A stretch of DNA of 64,000 nucleotides from Pseudoclavibacter endophyticus (GTDB lineage: Bacteria > Actinomycetota > Actinomycetes > Actinomycetales > Microbacteriaceae). Location: assembly GCF_008831085.1 (NCBI RefSeq), contig NZ_WBJY01000001.1, positions 2,046,001 through 2,110,000 of the forward strand, given 5' to 3'. Within the stretch, counting starts at the first letter, position 1, and every line of letters starts with the position of its first letter. Below are positions 50,681-60,028 of the stretch, in pieces. The notes beneath the pieces are model-generated. The model saw nothing but the letters and a program-made list of their open reading frames with translations. It was not told the origin of the DNA and did no database searches. Made by a program: the position numbers and the translations under genes.

Positions 50681-51043
50681 TCACTGCCGGTCGGCGTCGA
50701 TCTCGCGGACGTGGATGCGGACGAGATCTTCGATCAGGTCGCTGGGCAGCGGATTCGTCAGCGTGAACTGGATCGCATGTTCGGTGGTCTTGTAGTCCGA
50801 CAGCCGATCTTTCAGCTCCTCGATAGCCCATTAAGAAGGGTAGAAACTCATGTGTCGCTTGGATGCGGTGAAGAACGCCAGCGCGCGCCCCTTGTACTTC
50901 AATGTGGGCATCCTGTAGCTCACGGTTTCTTCGACACTCGGCACGAGCTGGGTCACGATCGCACGGATCCGTTCGAGTTCCGGTCGGAATGCAGGGTCGA
51001 TGCCGTCAAGGTACTCATCGATGCTCGTCGCCTTCTCACCCAT
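50681..51043 (-). pseudogene. DUF1801 gene interrupted by an in-frame TAA
   Basis: From ATG 51043 the frame encodes a DUF1801 (YdhG-like) start: SIDEYLDGIDPAFRPELERI and SYRMPTLKYKGRALAFF, up to MSFYPS, then TAA (50833-50831). The same frame goes on without shift as WAIEELKDRLSDYKTTEHAIQ to DADRQ and a stop at 50681, giving the normal family length of 120 residues. A single nonsense change or a sequencing error explains it; the 71-codon product would lack the C-terminal helices. It overlaps the upstream gene by eight bases. Confidence 0.8.
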
Positions 51044-51665
51044 CGCTCTGCTCTTCTCCCGTGCCGCCAAGGTAGAAGGCCGCCGTCCTCAGTGCGCGTG
51101 TCTCCGCATCACTCGCGGGGGTTCCCGCTTCCTGGTCTGCCCGGCCCCACGCATTGGCGGCCCGACGGGTCAGCTCCTGTCCCTCGGGCGTGCCCGCGAA
51201 CGCCTCCATGGCATCGGGGTCGCATCGAGCGTCGCCGCCGAGATACCGCGAGAGAGCTCGGAGCGATTCCTCCCACCCCACACCCGCCGCAGCGGGGCCG
51301 TAGGTGTCCCAGTGGTCATCAGGGTGGGTTAAGCGGAGCAGGGTCAGTTCGTTCGCGGCCGGAATGACCTCGACATCAACATGGCTGATATTCCCCTGGT
51401 ACTCCCACGTGATCGCGAGGTGCCGGGGTGGTTCGCATCGCCGGATCTCCCCCTCCGTGCCACTTGTTGTGAGGGTGTACCGGCCGCCGAGGGTGAGGTC
51501 GCCGCGTACCGGCTCGAACCATCGCGAGAGCCGTTGAGGATTCGTGCACGCATTCCACAGGTCGGCGGCGCCGGTGCCGAAGGCCCTCTCCAAAATGACC
51601 TGATGCGACTCGCCGCTGGACGTGATTTTGCGGATCACTTCGTTGATTTCGTCAGCGATGTTCAT
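51036..51665 (-). CDS. SRPBCC/AHSA1-domain protein with C-terminal extension
   Basis: 209 residues. The AHSA1 domain (about 20-150) shows VILERAFGTGAADLWNACTNPQRLSRWF and WDTYGPAAAGVGWEESLRALSRYL. A 55-residue C-terminal extension is found in this ArsR-linked subgroup. Start ATG 51665 overlaps the ArsR stop (ATGA), so regulator and effector are made together. The ligand is unknown. Confidence 0.88.
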   Translation of the reverse strand: MNIADEINEVIRKITSSGESHQVILERAFGTGAADLWNACTNPQRLSRWFEPVRGDLTLGGRYTLTTSGTEGEIRRCEPPRHLAITWEYQGNISHVDVEVIPAANELTLLRLTHPDDHWDTYGPAAAGVGWEESLRALSRYLGGDARCDPDAMEAFAGTPEGQELTRRAANAWGRADQEAGTPASDAETRALRTAAFYLGGTGEEQSDG

Positions 51666-52012
51666 GTGGTCTCGCTTCTTGGTGGCGACTTTCCTCGACG
51701 TATTTCGGCGTCGAGGGCGGACAGGGCGCTGCTCCATAGCCCTCGGAACTGGTCAAGCCACACGTCGATTTCTCGCAGGGCACCTGGATCGAGGGAATAC
51801 AGGCGTCGAGCGCCGTCGGGACGGGATCGCACGAGACCGACTTCACGCAGCCGCCGCAGGTGGCGCGAGGTGGCCGGTTGAACGAGTCCGAACTCCGCGT
51901 CCATCACCTCGACAAGCTCGCCGGCGGGTACCTCGCTGTCAGCGAGGTACTCAACGATGCGGCGACGAACCGGATCGGCCAAGACAGCGAGCGCATCCAC
52001 GCGACGTAGCAT
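51662..52012 (-). CDS. ArsR-family repressor paired with AHSA1 gene
   Basis: 116 residues: VLADPVRRRIVEYLADSEV, LVQPATSRHLRRLREVGLV, wing GARRLYSLDPGALREIDVW and the C-terminal SALDAEIRRGK. It lacks cysteine ligands for metals. Its start codon sits on the edge of a perfect 7-bp inverted repeat, so it probably represses its own leaderless operon of ArsR, AHSA1 and DUF1801. Confidence 0.9.
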   Translation of the reverse strand: MLRRVDALAVLADPVRRRIVEYLADSEVPAGELVEVMDAEFGLVQPATSRHLRRLREVGLVRSRPDGARRLYSLDPGALREIDVWLDQFRGLWSSALSALDAEIRRGKSPPRSETT

Positions 52013-52031
52013 ATAACAGTTTCGGTTATAT
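52011..52031. promoter_or_regulatory. ArsR operator at the start codon
   Basis: ATATAAC-7-GTTATAT is perfectly symmetric and overlaps the first codon of the ArsR gene. The AT-rich site is unusual in this GC-rich DNA. Confidence 0.75.
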
Positions 52032-52161
52032 CACACGGCAAAGACTCACGACCTCCTGTGCGAACTACAAGGGGCGCAACCCTCCCCTGACCGGGAGTCG
52101 GTGGTGTTCACCATGCCCGCAAAGGCAGCGCGAGAGAGGGGTGGAATATCGTGACCGGTTT

Positions 52162-53295
52162 TCACCCATCCTCGGCGGCGACAAGGTCTTCAAAGGCATT
52201 GAGGACACGGGAACCTTGGGGACCGTCGAGAGCTAACTGTGTCAACAGAATGGTGACCTGGTTATGCCGGGGATCGACACGCGCGGCGGTCCCGGCGCCG
52301 CCGGCCCAGCCGTAGGTGTTGTCGGCGCGCACGCTTCCGCCGTATCCCCAGCCTTCGCCTTCGGCGAGGAAGAATCCCGCATGACGCCGCTGGTCGGCTG
52401 TGAGCTGGTCGGTCATCATCGATTTCACGAGTGGGGTGGGGAGGATCCGCTGTCCGTTGGACTCACCGCCGTTGAGCAGCATCCTGCCGAAGGCGAGCCA
52501 ATCGTCGGCCGTTCCGATCAGGCCACCAGCGCCATCCGGAAACGATGGGGGCCGAGAGTGCTGTCCGTCGGGCGGATCGACGAGTTCCACCGGTGATCGA
52601 GGATTATCCGTCGCTCGATACCGGCTCGCGAAGCGAGAACGTTCGGATGGTGGAACCCACCATCGTGCGTCCCGCATCCCCAGTGGGTCGACGATACGGT
52701 CAGCCATGAGCACGCCCAGCGACTGCTGTGCGACTCGTTCCAGCAGGAGCCCGAGGATGGTACTGCCGGCGTTGTAGGTCCAGCCCTGGCCGGGTTGATG
52801 CGCCAGCGGTAACCGCCCCGCTCCTGTCAGGTAGGACTGTCGGTCCAGGGCGCGGAGCTGAGGGCCTTCCTGGAGCGTCGTGACGAGAGCTTCGGTGAAT
52901 GGTGACTCGAAGTCCGTAGTGAATCCGAGTCCACCGCGCAGGGTAAGCAGATCCTCCACCGTCACAGGGCGAGATGCGGGAACAGTGTGCGAGAGCTGCC
53001 CACTCGGGTCCACAAGTACCCTGGCACTGGACAGCTCGGGCAGCCACCGATCGACTGGCGAATCAAGATCGACGGTTCCGTCGGCCACGAAGGTGAGGGC
53101 GAGGGCAGCAGTCAATGGCTTGCCCAGGGAGTCCCAGAAGAACAGGGTGTCGGACGACATTGGTGCACAGGACTCCAGGTCCTGAGAACCAACCACGACT
53201 GTCTCAGCGTTCTCGCCCCGGTACCGTACAGCGACTGCGCCCGGAAGCGTGCCTGCGTCGACCTCTTCCTGGAGCATTCTTGCGATGGCGTCCAT
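52162..53295 (-). CDS. Serine hydrolase of the beta-lactamase/class C family (esterase or D-aminopeptidase like)
   Basis: 377 residues. The SxxK nucleophile motif is S56-LG-K59, the YxN tyrosine motif appears as WTYNAGS, and the third motif region is WAGGAG near the C-terminus. GLGFTTDF and GTADDWLAFGRMLL are usual for EstB-like esterases. No signal peptide is visible from ATG 53295, so it is more likely an intracellular esterase or amidase than a resistance enzyme. A longer upstream frame has no ribosome site. Confidence 0.85.
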   Translation of the reverse strand: MDAIARMLQEEVDAGTLPGAVAVRYRGENAETVVVGSQDLESCAPMSSDTLFFWDSLGKPLTAALALTFVADGTVDLDSPVDRWLPELSSARVLVDPSGQLSHTVPASRPVTVEDLLTLRGGLGFTTDFESPFTEALVTTLQEGPQLRALDRQSYLTGAGRLPLAHQPGQGWTYNAGSTILGLLLERVAQQSLGVLMADRIVDPLGMRDARWWVPPSERSRFASRYRATDNPRSPVELVDPPDGQHSRPPSFPDGAGGLIGTADDWLAFGRMLLNGGESNGQRILPTPLVKSMMTDQLTADQRRHAGFFLAEGEGWGYGGSVRADNTYGWAGGAGTAARVDPRHNQVTILLTQLALDGPQGSRVLNAFEDLVAAEDG

Positions 53296-53936
53296 CGTCC
53301 AAGTGTGGCAGGGAGCCCGCCCCGACCGTGAGTTGCGGCGGATCGCGACGACGACACGAGGACCCGTCCTGGCGTGTGAACCTCGCCGGGCGGACGCGCC
53401 ACGCGGCACACGCGCGAGCCCTCAGCGCTCGACCGGCTCCCCTGCGGGGGCCTGGAACGACGCGAGGTCTGAGCGCGTCGGCGCCGCCTCCCAGTCGCCC
53501 TCGACGGTGCAGACTCGAAGACCGCGTAGGCCGCCGCCCGAAGCTGTTGCATCCCTCGTATGGTGAGAAGCGTACTCCCGGGCTGCCTCTCTGAACTACG
53601 GTGGGTTGTCTCCCAGTTACGGGTCTGGGCAGCAGCGGCGGCGTTCGAAGAGGAACTCTCAGGGGGAACGCACTTGGAAGCAAGCCGTCTGCGTCCCGCC
53701 AGCGACCAAGGCGTTGCGTCGTTCCGCCGCGAATGACGTCCGACATGCGATGCCACTGACGTTACTCGCACGTTCCCGTCCCGCTACCGATGCGAGTAGC
53801 GCGTGAGGCGGCCAGCGACGGGGCGAGTTTTCGACAACCTTCCCGCTAGATCCACCCCATGTCGGATGTCCCCACCGTGACACCGTCGGGTTTGATGTCC
53901 TCCCCACGGGCAGCCACCACGGCGCGCGACGACCCA
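53296..53936. other. 640-bp region without an intact gene
   Basis: The interval between the serine hydrolase and a membrane protein holds no intact gene. A 58-codon protein-like remnant at 53422-53595 is listed separately; the rest shows no recognisable frame. Confidence 0.5.
53422..53595 (-). pseudogene. Possible C-terminal coding remnant
   Basis: The minus-strand frame FREAAREYASHHTRDATAS followed by GGGLRGLRVCTVEGDWEAA and ending in FQAPAGEPVER-stop has normal actinobacterial codon usage but no start codon, and a TAG directly precedes it. I do not recognise the family. Confidence 0.35.
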
Positions 53937-54392
53937 TCATGACCGAGTCCGCACGGCTGATGCGACGATCGCGGACGCAGGGATGTGCCCAGCGGCAAGG
54001 ATCACGGCGGCGATGGCGATCCACGGGTTGCTCAGCCACGCTGCGGTGCTCAGGAACACGACGACCGGGTAAATCGCCATCGGCACCGGAACCACCCACC
54101 ACGGCCGGTACAGCGTCGCCCCCGCGCGCCCCGTGAAAAGATAGCGGGCCCACAGCGCGTAATATCCCGCCAGGGCGACGAACGTTGGAACCGTCCACCA
54201 GCAGACGAACTCTCCGGGTTGCGTGATCGCAGGAACGACCAGGCACAGCACCTGACCTGCACGTTCGAGCAATCCCAGCAGACGAGGCACGTGCGCCGCC
54301 GGCACCGGAACTCGCGGCGGGAACCACACCAACAGCAGGTTCGGCGCGAGCACAGCGAGCCCGACAATCAAACCCAACGGCGAGAAACCCAC
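53937..54392 (-). CDS. Membrane protein with four helices, unknown
   Basis: 151 residues, GTG start 54392. Helices near 3-23, 43-60, 65-85 and 100-145, with PPRVP and YRPWWVVPVPMAIYP between them. This resembles small uncharacterised actinobacterial membrane proteins. It appears intact although it lies among pseudogenes. Confidence 0.7.
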   Translation of the reverse strand: MGFSPLGLIVGLAVLAPNLLLVWFPPRVPVPAAHVPRLLGLLERAGQVLCLVVPAITQPGEFVCWWTVPTFVALAGYYALWARYLFTGRAGATLYRPWWVVPVPMAIYPVVVFLSTAAWLSNPWIAIAAVILAAGHIPASAIVASAVRTRS

Positions 54393-54429
54393 ACCCGGAG
54401 GCTATCGCGCCAATGCCGACCACTCCGTC

Positions 54430-54995
54430 GACGGCTCCCTCACCCTCCGCCGATCAGGCCGCAAGCAGGGCGACTCGGTCCTGCTCCCAGCCGACTACGC
54501 CGCCGAGCACCGGGATTCGGGCTAGCCCACGTTGCGGCGATCCTCGCTTGTGTGTCGGCGTCGGCGATCGCCGAGAGCACAAACGCCCGATTTCGGGAGC
54601 GAGAAGGTGAAGTCGTAGCCTGCCACAGCGCGGCGGCGGGTCTGAGGCGCCGGCGCTGCTGTGTCACCCGGCGGAGCAACCGGGTTCTCCGGACTCGGCT
54701 CAGAAGCCCCATACACGGGATATGCCCGGCCGAGCGGCGCTCCCATTCCGGGACGACGCCCTATCCCCAGTAGCAACTCGAGTTGAGCTTCGGACACCCG
54801 CGATCCCGCCGCGACCCTGCCGCCGGCAAGTGCTGGCAGCCCGCTTCCGAGCCACCGCCAGGGTGGCGTACCGGCCTCGGCATAATAGCGAGCAAACGGT
54901 GCGAAGAGAGGACGGTCGCCATCGCCCGCCGCGACCGTGCGGAGCAGGTACTTATAGCCATCCCGCGCGCTCATCACCCGCGTCGACACCGACAC
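54430..54995 (-). pseudogene. N-terminal remnant of a MobF (TraA/TrwC-like) relaxase
   Basis: The frame VMSARDGYKYLLRTVAAGDG, YYAEAGTPPWRWLGSGLPAL and GYDFTFSLPKS is the N-terminus of MobF conjugative relaxases, including the start of the histidine-triad region. After SLPKS the frame shifts by one base and continues as FVLSAIADADTQARIAATW in another frame, then decays. It shows that a conjugative element once lay here. Confidence 0.75.
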
Positions 54996-55159
54996 CCAAC
55001 AACGCCTCTCCAGTTATCGGAGAAGTACGATGCCGCGCCCGCGTCAGCGGGCGCGAGCCTCGATCTGCAAGACCTGTGAAAGCTCGTTCGCTCGGCCTAG
55101 TGACCGACGGCGCGCGCCACGATGAATTCGCCGCGTTCGGCGACGCCCGCTGCAATAAC

Positions 55160-55277
55160 CATTAGCGCCGTCTTACCCATCCCCCTCCCCGAGGATGACG
55201 AGGGCGCCGCTGCGACCGGCGCGGGCGTCGTCAAGCAGCTGCGCGACGAGCGCGCGTTCGGCTTCTCGCCCGAAGAG
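55160..55277 (-). pseudogene. Remnant of a LuxR-family ATPase regulator (Walker A region)
   Basis: LFGREAERALVAQLLDDARA followed by GRSGALVILGE is the start of a LAL-type regulator. The Walker A follows out of frame as GMGKTALM; in frame a TAA (55175-55173) stops it. The intact gene of the same type at 63522 is similar but not identical. The 55.0-55.4 kb surroundings hold nothing else recognisable. Confidence 0.65.
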
Positions 55278-55426
55278 TCACAACGACTCTCCTTCCTCAG
55301 TCACTTGACAGCGAAAGGGATACGCAAGGAATAGGTGGTGCAACTACGTATTCATCACCGACGCCGGGGAAGAGCCTTCGCTGAGAAGGTACCAAGTAGG
55401 GGCCACGACCGGTTGAGGAGGATGTC

Positions 55427-56098
55427 ATGGCATGGAGCACACGGGAACTCGCAGATCTCGCGGGGACCACCGTCAACACCGTCCGGCACTATCATGCAGT
55501 GGGTTTGCTCCCGCTTCCCGCCCGTCGCTACAACGGTTACAAGCAGTACCGGGTGGAGCACCTGGTCGAGCTGATCAGGCTACGCAGGTTCGCCGAACTC
55601 GGTGTCCCCCTCGCCCGCATACAGGAGCTCAATCTGCGGGGACCCACCACGCTGCACGCGGTCGACACCGAGCTCGAAGCGGACATCGAGCGACTCCAGC
55701 GTGCACGGTCCGATGTCGCCGCGATCCTTCGGGAGAACGCGCCGCCAGAGACGCCACGCGGGTTCGAAGCGGTGGCCGCGCGACTGTCCGACCCGGACAG
55801 GTCCCTCATCCAGATCCTCACCCGCCTCTACGGTCCCCCGGAGCAGTCGGCACTTCTGGCTCAACTCTCCAACGAATCCGACCGCGGACGCAGGGCCTTC
55901 TACGAACTGCCTCCCCATGCCACCGACGACCACCTCGACCGCCTGGCATCTCAGCTGGCGCTGCAGGGTCCGAACTGGCGGGCGCCGGAGTCCGCGCCAC
56001 GCGGAGTCCGATCGTCCTTCGCGACCGCGGTCGCCGAGCTGTATTCACCCGTGCAGCGCGACGTCTTGCGTCGCGCAGCGTCAGCGGTGCTGGTCTGA
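55427..56098 (+). CDS. MerR-family regulator, candidate controller of the 57-63 kb regulon
   Basis: 223 residues. MerR HTH: WSTRELADLAGTTVNTVRHYHAVGLL, then YNGYKQYRVEHLVELIRLRRFAELGVPLARI; after a long helix comes a 110-residue effector domain (PDRSLIQILTRLYGPPEQSALLAQL) with no cysteines for metals, so it probably senses an organic ligand. It is the only intact MerR gene near five promoters with 19-bp spacers between 57.9 and 63.2 kb. Start ATG 55427 after GAGGAG. Confidence 0.9.
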   Translation: MAWSTRELADLAGTTVNTVRHYHAVGLLPLPARRYNGYKQYRVEHLVELIRLRRFAELGVPLARIQELNLRGPTTLHAVDTELEADIERLQRARSDVAAILRENAPPETPRGFEAVAARLSDPDRSLIQILTRLYGPPEQSALLAQLSNESDRGRRAFYELPPHATDDHLDRLASQLALQGPNWRAPESAPRGVRSSFATAVAELYSPVQRDVLRRAASAVLV

Positions 56099-56176
56099 CG
56101 CGGCTCCACCCGCGCGGTGGCGAGAGTACGGGCGGCGACGGGTGTTGCGCCGTCGCTGCCCGGGGAGCAACCCGCA

Positions 56177-56311
<135 letters not shown>

Positions 56312-56384
56312 CTACCGCGCAGACCGTCAGCGGGGCGTCAGTGACAGCCGCCCTGCTGACGGCACACAGCGCCGCCTGAAGCCA

Positions 56385-56640
56385 TCACCACCCCAGCAGG
56401 GTGAGGGCTCCGAGAGCAGCGGCGGCGACCAGGCCGGTCCACAGCACAATCGAGACGGCCTGCCAGAGGATCACCCAGCTCCTATTAACTCCGGACGCGA
56501 CGAACAGCGCTGCGGTGAGTTGGGTGGGAAGCACCCATGGCGCGAGGATGCTCGCCCCGGGCACGCCGAACCGAACCAGCCACACGTTGATGCGCCGTCG
56601 GCCCCTCGCGCGACGGGTCTCCTTCTCGGACGCGACCGGT
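56385..56640 (-). pseudogene. C-terminal part of a small multidrug export family protein
   Basis: VRFGVPGASILAPWVLPTQL followed by TAALFVASGVNRSWVILWQA and a last helix matches the C-terminal half of COG2426 (SMEX) membrane proteins. The N-terminal half is missing: on the other side of about 56640 the opposite strand holds part of a GPP34 gene. The join looks like a deletion or inversion scar. Confidence 0.6.
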
Positions 56641-56906
56641 TCCTCGACGGTCAGGTGCGCGCCGTCCTTCTCGACGGAACTCGCCCGGACACACGGACGG
56701 CGGCGGTCATCGGCTTGCTCTCGGCAAGCGGCACGCTGCCGCAATTCGACCCCGAGATCCCGTGGACCGGCCAGGTCGCCTCTCGCAGCAAGGAATTTGA
56801 GCAGGGCCAGTGGGAGGCCAAGGCAGCCGCGTCCGCGATCATTCGCACGATGACGGCGATCATGGTCAGCGGCGTGGCCGCTGAGGTTGCCGCGACGCGC
56901 ACCTGA
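56640..56906 (+). pseudogene. C-terminal part of a GPP34 (Golgi phosphoprotein 3-like) protein
   Basis: QVRAVLLDGTRPDTRTAAVI followed by GLLSASGTLPQFD and KEFEQGQWEAKAAASAIIRT is the C-terminus of a bacterial GPP34 protein, a membrane-lipid-binding domain. It has no proper N-terminus; upstream bases in frame are antisense to the SMEX fragment. Confidence 0.6.
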
Positions 56907-57024
56907 CACGCCGCGTCACAGTGCGGGACGCCGGTGAATCAGCGCTTGGGCGTCGGATCACGGGGTCATGGTCTGGCTCGGCCGCCCGGATGCTGCGCCG
57001 TCGCCGCCCGGAGAGCAGCCCGAC

Positions 57025-57990
<966 letters not shown>

Positions 57991-58009
57991 TCAGCTTCGT
58001 GCTCGACGG

Positions 58010-58190
58010 CGGGATCCGTGTTGGCGGCGGCACCCGGAAAGTCACAAGCGCCCAGACGGCGGCGACCACCATGATTCCGGCCCCGGCCATCCGGTCACGA
58101 TGATCGCGTCCATGAAGGCATCCGTCGCGATCTTGAGGATCGTCGCACCGGACGGAGCCGCCGACTTCCGCCGATAGCAGCAATGCCTCG
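58010..58190 (-). pseudogene. C-terminal remnant of an MFS transporter with frameshift
   Basis: SGATILKIATDAFMDAIIVTG in one frame joins MAGAGIMVVAAVWALVTFRV in the next; together they are the last loop and helix of an EmrB/QacA-type carrier. No other part is present. The remaining 57868-58400 sequence shows no gene. Confidence 0.55.
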
Positions 58191-58399
58191 GCCATCGTCG
58201 TGAACGTATGTTGCGCGAACCCTGCCGCCAGGTCGTGTGAATTGGTGATAGCGGCGACGGCGCGGACTCGAGCTGAGCGACCACGGCATCCCAGTCACGG
58301 ACCGAAGTAGTGTCCCCACGCTACGGATCTCGTCACACTCGATGCGGGCGGAAAGGTGCCGTTCGTCTCATCCTCGGGCCCGCGCGTCCCGCCCCCTGG

Positions 58400-59686
58400 T
58401 CATGTCGACCGACGGTGCGCTGCCCTGCCGATGTGACCGATGACGGTGAAGCGGTGGTCCGCTCGGGAGTCGGGGTCGGCGACGATGCCATCCGGGTCGA
58501 CGACGTAGACATCGTGCCCGTCGAGGGATAGGCGACGCGCGACCTCGAGCAGCATGCGGCGCGCCACATCGTCGATCGAGTGGACCGCCGTGAAATCCAG
58601 GACCACCCGCGGCTCTTGGGGCACGGTGTCCACGACCTCGCGAACGATGCGCTCTGCGCCGGCGAAGCGGATACCTCCCTGCATCTCGAGGACGCGCATC
58701 GCCTCGGCGCCGCTGCCGCGAGCCTCATTCGCCCGAACGACCGAGCGCGCCGTCGGGGGCACTTCCATGACGTGTAGGCCCATGTCGTTCGAGTAGCGCT
58801 CGAACAGGGACACTCCGCGCGCGCTGTTGCCGTGTGCATCGAGCCGCGGCGAGAACGTGGCGATGCCGATCTGCCCCGGAAGCGCGCCGATCAATCCTCC
58901 GGCGACGCCGCTCTTCGCCGGAATACCGACTTGCGTCGCCCAGTCTCCTGCCGCGTCATACATGCCGCAGGTGGCCATGACGGTGAGCACCTGGCGCACC
59001 ACGGGCGCGGGGATCACCTGATCGCCCGAGAGCGGGTTCACTCCGGCGTTCGCCAGCGTCGCTGCCATTACCGCCAGGTCTCGCGTCGTGACCAGTACCG
59101 AGCACTGACGGACGTAGCCCTCGACGATCGCCGTCGGATCCTCCACGAGGACGTCCTGACTGCGGAGCATGTGAGCGATCGCGAGATTGCGGTGCGCGTG
59201 CTCCATCTCGGACGCACACATGTCGGCGTCGACATGCAGCGGCCGGTTGGCGAAGGCGGAGAGACCTCGCACGACGCGTGCCACACGGTCGTCGGCGCTC
59301 TCGCGATCTCGACCGGCCAAGGAGTGCACAGTGATAGCGCCGGCGTTGATCATGGGGTTGCGCGGGCGTCCCGATCCCGGTTCAAGAGAGATTTCATTGA
59401 ACGCCTCCCCCGACGGTTCGACGCCGACCTTGGCGTGCACGGCGTCGAAGCCGCGATCCGCAAGCGCCAGCGCGTAGACGAACGGCTTCGAAATCGACTG
59501 GATGGTGAACTCCACGTCGACGTCGCCGGAGCCGTAGATCTCGCCGTCAACGGTGGCGAAGGCGGCGCTCAGCAGATCGGGGTCTGCTGTGGCGAGTTCC
59601 GGAATGTACTGCGCGCGTTCGCCCGAAGTGTCCGACCGCACCCCTTGGAGCACGGCGTCGAGATAGTCCGGCACCATCGACTTCAT
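58400..59686 (-). CDS. glsA: Glutaminase (GlsA) with C-terminal STAS domain
   Basis: 428 residues. The glutaminase domain (about 1-300) has the serine-lysine pair S64-IS-K67 in TIQSISKPF, EPSGEAFNEISL, RPRNPMINAGAI, and AAKSGVAGG-like IPAKSGVAGGLIGALPG. It hydrolyses glutamine to glutamate and ammonia. Residues about 335-425 form a STAS domain (VVLDFTAVHSIDDVARRML), as in human/actinobacterial long glutaminases, maybe for regulation. Start ATG 59686 after GGAGG. Copy B of the MerR-type promoter is upstream. Confidence 0.93.
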   Translation of the reverse strand: MKSMVPDYLDAVLQGVRSDTSGERAQYIPELATADPDLLSAAFATVDGEIYGSGDVDVEFTIQSISKPFVYALALADRGFDAVHAKVGVEPSGEAFNEISLEPGSGRPRNPMINAGAITVHSLAGRDRESADDRVARVVRGLSAFANRPLHVDADMCASEMEHAHRNLAIAHMLRSQDVLVEDPTAIVEGYVRQCSVLVTTRDLAVMAATLANAGVNPLSGDQVIPAPVVRQVLTVMATCGMYDAAGDWATQVGIPAKSGVAGGLIGALPGQIGIATFSPRLDAHGNSARGVSLFERYSNDMGLHVMEVPPTARSVVRANEARGSGAEAMRVLEMQGGIRFAGAERIVREVVDTVPQEPRVVLDFTAVHSIDDVARRMLLEVARRLSLDGHDVYVVDPDGIVADPDSRADHRFTVIGHIGRAAHRRST

Positions 59687-59735
59687 ACGCAGATCCTCCG
59701 TGCTCCACCCGCGGTCGCGCCGCGACAATGCGCTC

Positions 59736-59767
59736 ATTCGACACCATGTTGTCGCAACACGGTCAAG
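59736..59767 (-). promoter_or_regulatory. MerR-type promoter B (glutaminase)
   Basis: CTTGACC, a 19-bp spacer with the perfect dyad TGTTG-CGA-CAACA, then TCGAAT. It lies 50 bp before the glutaminase start. Confidence 0.75.
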
Positions 59768-60028
59768 TCGCCCGTCGAAGCGGTGGCGCTCACCTTGACC
59801 GGGTGTCGACCACCCCGTTTCGACTGGGGTGACATCCGCGACGTCCCCGAGACGGATGCCGCCATTGTCATCCTGCTGGTGCCGTTGCAGTCAGCGGGGA
59901 TCAGCACGCGGATTCGCGGCCCTTCGACGACCCCCGCCTCGGAGGCGCACGCGGCGGGTTGACGCCGCGCGACTCCGGCGTGCGGTCCGGTGTCGCCGGA
60001 TCACACAGACCCGGTGACACCAGATCGG

